Positions 40,369 to 48,875 are shown, counted from the stretch's first letter. The stretch is DNA of 64,000 nucleotides from Nitrospirota bacterium (GCA_021789495.1 JAJYJM010000005.1:37424-101423), one strand, 5' to 3'. Notes: a model not told the origin generated them from the letters alone. Numbers and translations: made by a program.

Positions 40369-42780
40369 TTACAGATTCACTCCTTTCCATTCTTTTTGCC
40401 TACGTTGGTTAAGCCATTCTTCCAGATCCCCCTTCCGGAACTTCACCAGCCGTCCGACCTTGATATATGGGACCTTGTTTTGGATCACCCATTCATATAG
40501 GGTGTTCTTACTGATTCCCAAGAATTCTGAAGCCTCTTTCGTATCCATCAACTGTTTCTCTTTTGGAATACGCTCAGAAACAACGCCTTTTTCAGAAACA
40601 ATGCCTGTGGGAGTCACCCTATACAGGAAATCCTTTACCTCGGACGGCAGGCAAAACCTGATTCTTTCCCGCTCTCTCACCGTAAAAGTCTTTTTGGCTT
40701 CAGTCTTAAATATAGACAGCCGATTGCCATCGGAAGAGACTGAGACGACATAATCATAACCCGCCTCCAGACATTTCCGGATATTCTGCATCTCATAACC
40801 AACCTTGGACATGGCCGAAATCTCGATCGCAATCCTCACGTCATCCCGCCTCAACCCCACATCCACCGTCTCCAGCGACCGGGGAATCCGCTCTTCGATA
40901 GCAGCCTTCCACCCGTACAGCTCCGCCTGTTCTTTTATCATTTTTTGCAGATGCTTATGGGAATCCCCTCCCTTGCCTGCCAAAGCGGATTCTTTGACGG
41001 CTAAAACGCTCCTGCTTTTAAGGGCGAGGATTTTAGCCAGGCGTCCTCCGATTCCTTCCCTGGTCTCTTGTTGGGCAAGAAGCCCCTTTTCGATCAGACC
41101 TTCTTTAAGCCTGTCTCCCTTATACCCGCTCAGCCCAAGCTCCTTGTATATTTTGGTCACGAACATTCCGGGATGCAGCGAGACGAATTCAAGGAAAGCC
41201 CGCTCATCCTCTGACAGTTCTTCCTCCGCAGGTAAAGCCTTCTCCGGCTTTTCCAATCGAACAGGTTCAGGCGCTGGGACCTGTTTCTCAGCCTTCTCCG
41301 GCTGTTCCGATTGGGCCGGTTCAGGCACGGAAACGTGTTTCTTCACTTTTCCCGGTTTTCTTCTTTCAATCTCTTCATCAAAATCTTTTTGCCTTTGTTG
41401 AGCAAGCAGGGTCAACTCCTTCCGGGACACCATGTACTTTATGCCAAGTTGTGGACTTCCTCCGCCGGTTCTTTCGCCTTCCCATGGAGAATCGACCTCA
41501 AGCGCCTGGAGCGCTATTATCCCGCCCTCTATTTTGTGTTTCACAAAGAAGCATCGCGGAGGCAGGGTCTGAAGGTCGTCAACTTTATGTTCCCATTTCT
41601 CATTAGCCTCCAGGGTGGAGTATTCAAAAGCCTCTTTCGAGAGGATAGAGGCATCCTGGTGGCTTACCCTGAAATATACCTGGATCCCGGCGTTCCCCAA
41701 GATGAGACTTCTCAGTTCACCGGATATTTGGACCAAAGTCTGGTGCGCCATTATCAGAGATAAGCCGTATTTTCTGGCCTCTGACAAGATAACCATGAAC
41801 GATTCACTGGCAAAGTTTTGGAATTCATCTATATAGAGATAGAAGGGAGTCCTTTGATTGGCCGGTACGTTCGCTCTTCCAAAAGCCGCCATCTGGATTT
41901 TGGCCATAATGAGCGACCCCAGAAGGTCGGCGGCATCTTTGAGACGTCCCCTGTCCAGCTTAACGAGCAAAATTTTTCCGGTGTCCATCGCCTCTCTGAT
42001 ATTGAAAGAACTTTTCGTGGACGAGGCGAACATCTGCCTTATTCTTTCATCTGAGAAGAAGGCATTTATCTTGTTCATTACCGGGTCGATCCAGGCTATC
42101 TGGCTCTTATCGGTCATGGTGTCGAACCTTTGGAAATAATCCCTGGCAATGGAATGGCTGACGTTCTCAAGGACAAGCTTCCTGAAATCCCTTCGCATCA
42201 GGAAGCGCGGCAGTTCGGTCAAGGTCAATTCGGCCTCTCCCAGGGCTATCAGGGAATTCCTCAAAAGGTCTTCCATGCGGACACCCCAGGAGTCGGACCA
42301 TATTTTACGGAAGGCGCTGATAAGCTCATTGACTTGTTCCGAGATTGAAACGTCCGGTAATTTTTCGAGGGGGTTGAAGGTAACGGTAAAATCAGGATCG
42401 GTGGGATCGACAATAATTATCCTGTCGGTTACGTCTTCATTTCCGGCGTGATAATAATCTATAAAGCCCTTTATGTCCTCAACCAAATCCCCGTGCGGGT
42501 CGATGGCTCCAAAACCGTTTCCATTTTCTATATCCTGGCGTATGAGAGACTCAAGGAATTTGGTCTTGCCGGAACCGGTCGCCCCTATGACATAAAAATG
42601 GGTAGCCCTGTCCGCTTCGGCAAGTCTGGCCAGTTGGATGTCTTCTTTGTTTTCGGACCAATACCATCCCAGATCGATGGTCCTGACGGAAGGGTCGAGT
42701 TCAGGCGGCGCTACGGTGCCGGTTTTTTGGGGTTCAGGCTGTTTGTACTTATCTCCGAAAAACCACGTCAGCAAACTCAT
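40369..42780 (-). CDS. VirD4/TraD-like DNA-translocating ATPase with C-terminal wHTH, putative PD-(D/E)XK nuclease-like and excisionase-like HTH regions
   Basis: GATGSGKTKFLESLI; GFGAIDPHGDLVEDI; YIDEFQNFASESFMVILSEARKYGLSLIMAHQ; C-terminal IEERIPRSLETVDVGLRRDDVRIAIEIS; final MDTKEASEFLGISKNTLYEWVIQNKVPYIKVGRLVKFRKGDLEEWL. Confidence 0.82.
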   Translation of the reverse strand: MSLLTWFFGDKYKQPEPQKTGTVAPPELDPSVRTIDLGWYWSENKEDIQLARLAEADRATHFYVIGATGSGKTKFLESLIRQDIENGNGFGAIDPHGDLVEDIKGFIDYYHAGNEDVTDRIIIVDPTDPDFTVTFNPLEKLPDVSISEQVNELISAFRKIWSDSWGVRMEDLLRNSLIALGEAELTLTELPRFLMRRDFRKLVLENVSHSIARDYFQRFDTMTDKSQIAWIDPVMNKINAFFSDERIRQMFASSTKSSFNIREAMDTGKILLVKLDRGRLKDAADLLGSLIMAKIQMAAFGRANVPANQRTPFYLYIDEFQNFASESFMVILSEARKYGLSLIMAHQTLVQISGELRSLILGNAGIQVYFRVSHQDASILSKEAFEYSTLEANEKWEHKVDDLQTLPPRCFFVKHKIEGGIIALQALEVDSPWEGERTGGGSPQLGIKYMVSRKELTLLAQQRQKDFDEEIERRKPGKVKKHVSVPEPAQSEQPEKAEKQVPAPEPVRLEKPEKALPAEEELSEDERAFLEFVSLHPGMFVTKIYKELGLSGYKGDRLKEGLIEKGLLAQQETREGIGGRLAKILALKSRSVLAVKESALAGKGGDSHKHLQKMIKEQAELYGWKAAIEERIPRSLETVDVGLRRDDVRIAIEISAMSKVGYEMQNIRKCLEAGYDYVVSVSSDGNRLSIFKTEAKKTFTVRERERIRFCLPSEVKDFLYRVTPTGIVSEKGVVSERIPKEKQLMDTKEASEFLGISKNTLYEWVIQNKVPYIKVGRLVKFRKGDLEEWLNQRRQKEWKGVNL

Positions 42781-43427
42781 GAGATCCCCAGGAAACCTCT
42801 GGACTTTCTTTCGAGTTTACTCGGGTCTTGATTCAGGGAAATCATCAGTTTATCGACCGCTTTTTGCATACACCGGTGCGCGTTCGTCGTATACGCCCCC
42901 AGATCCTGCTGGTCGAAGAGGTCAAGGTCGCTTAAGCGATGCGGGATGATGTTTACATACGGGATCAAAGACGCGACCGACTGCCAAAGGCTTGGCTTGT
43001 AGGTCAAGAACCAGGACACGTCCAGATTGTTACCGTAGTCCCTGGCACACATGTAAATCTGATACGGTCTAAGCCTGGATGCCTGCTCGATGATGATGAG
43101 AAACTTTCTCTTTTTGCCCATCATGCCCGCTACAAAGCCGGGCGCGATTTCTTTATGCTCCATCCGAATATCGGGAGCCTTGCTTGCGACGATGAATTCC
43201 TCGGTATCGTGGAGTAATTGGTCGCCGTTACCCTGGGCGTTTTCTATGAGGGCGGCCCACGTGTCGCTCACCTGCTCTTTTCTGAGTACGCCGTCAGGAC
43301 CCAAGCCGAAATATAATGCGGCGGCTATCGTTACAAAGCCGATTATTATAAAGACCTTGCTGAAAATGCCCAGGATGATTAATACAAGACCTACCAATAT
43401 CAAAATCCAGATGAGCGGCTTTGACAT
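42777..43427 (-). CDS. Uncharacterised membrane protein with N-terminal TM hairpin
   Basis: MSKPLIWILILVGLVLIILGIFSKVFIIIGFVTIAAALYFGLG then soluble domain; ORF overlaps the TraD-like start by about 4 bp. Confidence 0.6.
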   Translation of the reverse strand: MSKPLIWILILVGLVLIILGIFSKVFIIIGFVTIAAALYFGLGPDGVLRKEQVSDTWAALIENAQGNGDQLLHDTEEFIVASKAPDIRMEHKEIAPGFVAGMMGKKRKFLIIIEQASRLRPYQIYMCARDYGNNLDVSWFLTYKPSLWQSVASLIPYVNIIPHRLSDLDLFDQQDLGAYTTNAHRCMQKAVDKLMISLNQDPSKLERKSRGFLGIS

Positions 43428-43511
43428 TTGGAAACTCCTATTGTGGATTGCTACAACGTTTATTACTTCCAACTATTTAAAATGAAAAAAGCCTGTACTG
43501 ACCCCGGTTTG

Positions 43512-44313
43512 TCAAGCTGCAACTAAGAGAGTATTGTGGCTCTCGTTGAACTCGTTTTCAAATTGTCTGGGCGGTTTGTAGCCCAGGGTTGAGTGCAGGT
43601 ACTGCCCGTTGTAATATTCGATCCAGTTGTCCAGGTCTTTGACAAGTTCATTGTAGCTCATCCATTCCGTGAGCCAGAGGCACTCTTCCTTCATGGTGCG
43701 CATGAACCGCTCCGTGTCGGCGTTGCCCTTCGGGTTGTTGTAGCTCGTGAACGCCTGGTTGATGCCGAGCGTGCCGCACGCCTCCATGAAGCTTATGGAC
43801 GTTGGCTGACATCCGTTATCGGACATCAGGTTCAGCCCTTTGTCCCTCGCTCCGTCCGGGAACTGCTGGTTGACCGCCATGTCAAGCGCCGAGAGCCAGT
43901 CGGCGGACTTGCTCCTAAGCCCGGCCTGGTAGCCGACGACTTTCTTGGTGTACCAGTCCAGCACTATGACGATGTAAACCCAGCCGAGCCGCTCTACCAG
44001 GACCTTCGTCATGTCTATGCCCCACCATTCGTTAGGCCTTGCGGGGCGGGGCTTTGCGGACTCCGTGCGTTTTGCTTTAAGCTTCGTGCCCGGTGTAACA
44101 GTGAGACCGTGAAGCTGCATCAGCCGCTGCACCCGGTTCCTGCTGAACGAGAGCTTGTCTACAAAACGCAGGTGCGCCCATATACGCCGGTAGCCCCAAA
44201 ACGGATGGGCGGCCTTTATCTCTCGGATGCGCTCGACAAGCCCCTCGTTCCGAACGGCGACCTTTTCCGACGGTCTGCGAGGCGGCCTTACTCGCTTTTT
44301 TTTAACTCGTAGG
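43512..44313 (-). CDS. IS3-family transposase OrfB (DDE); upstream part likely reached by -1 frameshifting at A8 near 44302
   Basis: AVRNEGLVERIREIKAAHPFWGYRRIWAHLR (minus-strand reading upstream of the listed ORF) then RPNEWWGIDMTKVLVERLGWVYIVIVLDWYTKKVVGYQ; LMSDNGCQPTS; GNADTERFMRTMKEE. Confidence 0.85.
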
Positions 44314-44551
44314 TCAGCTCGCCAACAAGCCGCTTGAGCTTCCTGTTCTCGGCGTCGAGACGGGCCTCACGCTTGGTGGCCTGGCCGACCTCGAAGGCCA
44401 ACGGCGCGTTAGATAAAAACCGGTCGCGCCACTTGTAATACTGAGTCTGGCTTACCTGGATACTCGTTGCAGATGTCGGCAACGCTCCGGCCCTTCAGGC
44501 CCTCAAGAACGATTGCCGACTTGGTCTTTGCATCAAACTTGCGTCGCTGCA
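44288..44551 (-). pseudogene. IS3-family OrfA with an apparent 1-nt insertion near 44460
   Basis: ATG at 44551 reads MQRRKFDAKTKSAIVLEGLKGRSVADICNEY then shifts; continuation ...QVSQTQYYKWRDRFLSNAPLAFEVGQATKREARLDAENRKLKRLVGELTYELKKSE is in another frame. Confidence 0.75.
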
Positions 44552-44822
44552 TGGCTGGCGGTCTCCTTTCCTCCAGCCACATTCTACTATCTTAGTTCGG
44601 CCCTTGTCTATATGGGGGTCAGTATAAGCCCGCCTCGTTTTCAGGGGTGGGCTTTTTTATACTTGCCTTACCTATTGCTTCAGCCAACGTCTTACTCGGA
44701 GGCATTGCGTAGAACTTCCGGCCCTGATTCCTGACCAGATTAGTTTTTATCATTTTCGGGAAGAACAATCAACTATTATTTTTAAATCCAACGCCTTTAG
44801 TTCAAACAAATGGCCGCCATGT

Positions 44823-45527
44823 CTACATTAGCCCCGAATCTCTGAAACTGTAATATTTTTTTTGACCGATAATCAAATGATCATATACTTCAATGTCAAC
44901 CGCAGAAGCAGCTTTCATTAACATTTGGGTAATGTTTATATCAAAGGAAGAGGGCCTTACATTTCCGCTTGTATGATTATGTACGAAAATTAAAGCCGTA
45001 GCCCTATGATAAAGGGCCCTTTCAATTACTCTTCTCGGATAGACCGCCGCCTCATTTAAAGTGCCTTCCTGTAAAGTCTCTATCTCGATAATCTCATTCT
45101 GGATATTTAAAAAAACCACCCTGAACTGCTCATTCGATAAGCTAGCCATACTCATTTGGCAATATTTGATCAAATCCGGACCGCCTCGTATTGAATATTT
45201 TTTACAGGCTTTCTTTTTAAAATAATGAGATGGACAATCTTTTATTAATTTCAAAAGAATAGCGGTATCGGTATCCATCCCCGGAAAAGCAACCAGATTA
45301 TTCAAAGGCTCATCCAATATCTGCGGGAAATCGCCATATTGCGAAATAAGGTTATCGGCCAGATTCCTTATATCCCTCAAAGGCTTTGCATACAAGAGCA
45401 AAAGTTCCAATATTTCACGGTCCGTTAAATATTCAATGCCGAATTTGTAATATTTTCTCTTTAATTCTTTCGGATAACCATGCAGGCTCAACATCCTAAC
45501 CTTCATAAATTCATAGACCTCCTCCAT
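44823..45527 (-). CDS. RadC-like (JAB/MPN) protein
   Basis: MEEVYEFMKVRMLSLHG...LTDREILELLLLYA; FVHNHTSGNVRPSSFDINITQMLMKAASAVDIEVYDHLIIG. ORF opens at 45635; ATG at 45527 follows a GGGGGG-rich SD. Confidence 0.85.
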   Translation of the reverse strand: MEEVYEFMKVRMLSLHGYPKELKRKYYKFGIEYLTDREILELLLLYAKPLRDIRNLADNLISQYGDFPQILDEPLNNLVAFPGMDTDTAILLKLIKDCPSHYFKKKACKKYSIRGGPDLIKYCQMSMASLSNEQFRVVFLNIQNEIIEIETLQEGTLNEAAVYPRRVIERALYHRATALIFVHNHTSGNVRPSSFDINITQMLMKAASAVDIEVYDHLIIGQKKYYSFRDSGLM

Positions 45528-45616
45528 AGAAATACCCCCCACTGTATCAGAAATGCGTTCCGGATGTCTCCTGGTAGAAATACTCAATGTATCTAAAAAA
45601 TATTTTTGCCATGATG

Positions 45617-45629
45617 CCATCAACGATGG
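45617..45629. promoter_or_regulatory. Perfect 5-bp-arm dyad CCATC-AAC-GATGG upstream of luxI-like gene (candidate operator)
   Basis: Located ~31 bp upstream of the luxI ATG in the divergent intergenic region; not a canonical 20-bp lux box. Confidence 0.25.
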
Positions 45630-45659
45630 TGACAAACCTTATAACCGGGGAGGGCAAAA

Positions 45660-46397
45660 ATGGGAACTTCAGTCCTTGAAAAGAACGTCCGCAAGGGGTC
45701 TCACGTCTGCTTTTATGAGGGAGATTACAGCGTGAGGGATATTAGCACGGAGGACGATTTGATGAAGTCGTACCGGCTCAGGCATGAAATATTCTGCGGA
45801 GAATTGGGCTGGGTGCCGCCAAATCCGGAGATGATAGAGATTGACAATTACGATGAAAAAGCGATTTCTTTCGGAGTTTTTAATCCCCAAAATAAACTGG
45901 CTTCTTATCTGAGATTATTGACAGCAGAAGGCGCATTCATGATTGAGCAAGAATTTTCCGAAATGGTGAGTGCCGATCACTCAATACGGCATGATAAGGA
46001 TACTGCGGAAATTTCCAGGCTCTGCATAGCCCAGGAGTCGAGAAGGGATTTGGTATCTACCGAATGCGGGAAACATAGTACTTCTGTTATCATTTTGAAA
46101 GGAATATATACCTGGTGCAAGATTAACGGCGTTCGTTATCTTTATGCGGTGACAGAATACAAAATATATCGACTCGCCTGTGCCAAGGGTTTCCCTTTCA
46201 AATTGATCGGCGAGCCGAAGACCATGCCGGACGGAGTGGTTGCCGTAGCGATGTTACTGGATTGGGAAGAGTTTGAGTTTATCAATACAATCAAGCGGCC
46301 AGAGCTGATAAAATGGTTCAATTTATACCGATCAATCCCAATTGGAACGCAATTGCCACGGCATGAGTCCTATTTACGGCGTCAAGCTTTTGCATGA
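45660..46397 (+). CDS. LuxI-family acyl-homoserine-lactone-type autoinducer synthase
   Basis: R41, F45, W51, D62, D65, R85 match the canonical R24/F28/W34/D45/D48/R68 spacing exactly, and E117xxR120 matches ExxR: YRLRHEIFCGELGW...EIDNYD...SYLRLL...AEISRLCI. GGGGAGGG SD. Confidence 0.88.
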   Translation: MGTSVLEKNVRKGSHVCFYEGDYSVRDISTEDDLMKSYRLRHEIFCGELGWVPPNPEMIEIDNYDEKAISFGVFNPQNKLASYLRLLTAEGAFMIEQEFSEMVSADHSIRHDKDTAEISRLCIAQESRRDLVSTECGKHSTSVIILKGIYTWCKINGVRYLYAVTEYKIYRLACAKGFPFKLIGEPKTMPDGVVAVAMLLDWEEFEFINTIKRPELIKWFNLYRSIPIGTQLPRHESYLRRQAFA

Positions 46398-47055
46398 GCG
46401 AGCCGACATGGAAATTAATGGTTTTTTCGCTGATCCCTAAAATGACGGAAGTATCCCATGAGCTTTTACCCAGGGAAAGCCATTTAAGAACTTCTTTCTC
46501 TCGCGGAGTCAGGAAGATTTTCTTATAGTAAGGGATGGTGGTTGAAACACGGGCAAGAACGTGATGAAGATGAGGTATTACATGCTTTAACACGGTCTCA
46601 GTCCGGGGATCATGCTCTACGGAAGCGCCAGCCAATGAAAAAAGGCTCGCTTCCGTATTTCTTATGTTCCTGACACCATGAGTATACCCTTTTTCAAGTC
46701 CGAAAGAATTGGAGACTTTTAAAAAATTGGCTGGTGGGTTATATTTCTCATACGTATCGGACCAATATTGAATTCTAAAATTTTTGAAGTTGTCAATTAT
46801 TACCGGGTCAATTAAATTGAATTTCTTTGATATATAGAGTTGAAGCCATTCTTGTGAATAGTTAACATTTATAACCTCATAAGAATCTTCGTCCGAGAGC
46901 AAATCTTTCCGACGAAACACGCACGTCGCATAATCAAAAGGGACTATTCTTTTAAGATTATCAATGAAATAACTAAAACTTCCATTGGAATTGCAGGCTG
47001 TCAAGGAGTCAATAAAATCTAATACGTCATTTGAGTCCTTCTTGGAAAGTCTCAT
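46318..47055 (-). CDS. LuxR-family transcriptional regulator with autoinducer-binding domain
   Basis: Y66, W70, Y74, D83-P84, W98 match TraR Y53/W57/Y61/D70-P71/W85 spacing; C-terminal HTH LTPREKEVLKWLSLGKSSWDTSVILGISEKTINFHVGSLMQKLDAVNRTHAVAIA. Confidence 0.9.
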   Translation of the reverse strand: MRLSKKDSNDVLDFIDSLTACNSNGSFSYFIDNLKRIVPFDYATCVFRRKDLLSDEDSYEVINVNYSQEWLQLYISKKFNLIDPVIIDNFKNFRIQYWSDTYEKYNPPANFLKVSNSFGLEKGYTHGVRNIRNTEASLFSLAGASVEHDPRTETVLKHVIPHLHHVLARVSTTIPYYKKIFLTPREKEVLKWLSLGKSSWDTSVILGISEKTINFHVGSLMQKLDAVNRTHAVAIAFQLGLIGIN

Positions 47056-47194
47056 ATTCCAGTATTAGTCAAATAATTTCAGGGTCGGCTGTAACGCTTC
47101 GCATCGCATCGGAATCCAGAAAAATTCTTAAGCAATTTCGCGGGAAAACCTGAACGATGTAATTTTACCTTTAATATAGCAAATAGTATGCCTA

Positions 47195-47203
47195 CCCCCC
47201 CCC
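47195..47203. repeat. C9 homopolymer between luxR-like and S24-repressor genes
   Basis: cctaCCCCCCCCCagacc. Confidence 0.9.
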
Positions 47204-47314
47204 AGACCTAACTCATTGATTTTTAACAGAAATAACCTGATTGCACATTTTTAAAAATCTAAACCGAGCATAACCGCTCATATTCCCAGCGTAAAAATGC
47301 TCAAGCTGTTTTTG

Positions 47315-47971
47315 TTAATTTTTTAAAAAGTCCATTTGTTTTCTTATTATCTTACCTAAAATGCGCATATCCTTCGTCATGTCGATGTCCTCATAGGCGG
47401 CATTCAGGGGATGCAACAGCCAGAATTTCCCATATTGTTTCAATTGCCTGAATAAAACGTCCTTTTTATCTTTCTTCTTGATAATTACGAAATCACCGGA
47501 TAGCGGCTGGATTTTCGGATCGATGATTATTAGCTCGCCTTCAAGAAACATCGGCTCCATCGCCTTATCCGCTATTTTCAGTGCAAATAGATGCTTTCCT
47601 TGAAGATGCGTTTCAATAAATTCATTGCCTGTTGGAGGGTAGTGGCCGTTGAAATTTAAATTCGTCGCCTCAACGAAATCTACGAGAGGTATCTTATCGA
47701 TCGCCGGCGTGTCATGAATAACATTTTTCTCAAAATATTGTTTGAACTGGTCCGGCGCTTTTTGGAAATATGCTGCAAAAAGGATTTCCTTGGGTTCTAT
47801 ATTGAGTTTTTGGGCATAGGTTAAAAGTTGTTCGTCCTTTGGTATATGGCTTTCACCGACTACCTTGCGGAGCAATTCATAGGGAAGTCCGAGAGCCAGG
47901 GCACACTCTTTTATCGTGGCATACCCTTTCCTGAACATCGCATCCTTTATCTTTTCTGATACCGTCTTCAT
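47315..47971 (-). CDS. CI/LexA-like repressor (HTH + S24 fold) with substituted catalytic residues
   Basis: KEILFAAYFQKAP...LFALKIADKAMEPMFLEGELIIIDPKIQPLSGDFVIIKKKDKKDVLFRQLKQYGKFWLLHPLNAAYEDI. Confidence 0.85.
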   Translation of the reverse strand: MKTVSEKIKDAMFRKGYATIKECALALGLPYELLRKVVGESHIPKDEQLLTYAQKLNIEPKEILFAAYFQKAPDQFKQYFEKNVIHDTPAIDKIPLVDFVEATNLNFNGHYPPTGNEFIETHLQGKHLFALKIADKAMEPMFLEGELIIIDPKIQPLSGDFVIIKKKDKKDVLFRQLKQYGKFWLLHPLNAAYEDIDMTKDMRILGKIIRKQMDFLKN

Positions 47972-48161
47972 ATAGTCCTCTCTAATTCGGTTATTGCGTA
48001 AAGCTCGCTGTTAATAACCTTGCTTTTTATAGTATTGGGAAAATAAAGTCAATAAAAATTATTTGCATCTATTAGCCCATACAAGTAACTACTCCGAGTT
48101 AGGACACAGCCCGGCGTATAGCATCTTTGTTATTGTGCTTTTAACGGGTGCGCATTGCCCG

Positions 48162-48221
48162 GAAGCCTGCATAACGGCCAGATCCTCCAGCAAAGACCGG
48201 CGGTCACAATGGCGGGGTTTG
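48162..48221. repeat. ~60-bp direct repeat, copy A
   Basis: gaagcctgcataacggccagatcctccagcaaagaccggcggtcacaatggcggggtttg. Confidence 0.92.
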
Positions 48222-48360
48222 GGCCTATAAGGACCGCCCGTAGCCGGGGGGACGAAATGGCGGGGTTTGATTCGCCCCCCACGGGGCGTTAGGGAAAGTG
48301 GGAAAAGGTATTTGCACGGTGTTTGCTGGTACTTGATAATGCTGGAAAATTTCAGAGTAA

Positions 48361-48390
48361 GGGGATAGCATCTTAGCCAGTGCTATCCCC
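48361..48390. terminator. Inverted repeat/terminator-like hairpin
   Basis: GGGGATAGCA-tcttagccag-TGCTATCCCCtgtttt. Confidence 0.6.
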
Positions 48391-48475
48391 TGTTTTCCCG
48401 TGTCAACCGCACAAAAACCGCACAGTAAATCGGAATACTCACGAGTTCATTTCTCACGTAATGAGCTTGCCCACC

Positions 48476-48799
48476 TCAAGGCTGGTGAGGTGTTTTCGGT
48501 CTTTCACGGTTGGCTACAACCAATTCAAGGCGAAGTTCACGACCGACAAGCGCGGCGGCGCGCTGTAGCGTCTCAATCGTCACGTTGCCCTTCGCCTTGA
48601 GAATACGGTCAACCTGCGCGCGGCTTGTGTGCATAAGGTCGGCCATTTGCATCTTGGTAATTCCCTTCTTGCGCATTTCCTCGGCTATCTGCCATGATAT
48701 AACGCGTGTAGCCGCCTCCGTCTTCGCGGCTTCGTAAATACCTTCCTCGTGCAGGAAGTCATCAAGCGTTGATCCTAAATGTCGGTTTTTCTTGCTCAT
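48476..48799 (-). CDS. XRE-family antitoxin-like regulator (HigA-type), no toxin gene visible beside it
   Basis: GITKMQMADLMHTSRAQVDRILKAKGNVTIETLQRAAALVGRELRLEL. Confidence 0.8.
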   Translation of the reverse strand: MSKKNRHLGSTLDDFLHEEGIYEAAKTEAATRVISWQIAEEMRKKGITKMQMADLMHTSRAQVDRILKAKGNVTIETLQRAAALVGRELRLELVVANRERPKTPHQP

Positions 48800-48875
48800 G
48801 TCGTTACCTTGGCTTTCAGGCGGGATTTAATGTACTGTTTCCTTGAGGTGCAACTTGTCCCACATCCATGATACG

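Larger units (their letters stand above)
43494..44626 (-). mobile_element. IS3-family insertion sequence, ~1133 bp, with imperfect IRs (TGTACTGACCCC.../TATACTGACCCC...) and 4-bp AGCC flanks
   Basis: Ends share TRTACTGACCCC; AGCC directly before 43494 and directly after 44626; carries orfA/orfB. Confidence 0.88.

Noticed and set aside
48361-48430. Remnant att/integrase junction (hairpin followed by cgcacaaaaaccgcacag)
   Set aside because: Resembles sequence often found beside integrases, but no tRNA fragment or integrase ORF is present to support it.
48800-48850. Possible toxin C-terminus (RKQYIKSRLKAKVTT*) just upstream of the XRE antitoxin
   Set aside because: The same DNA is better explained as the restored frame of the SEC-C protein (…WMWDKLHLKETVH*), and no upstream toxin body exists in that frame.
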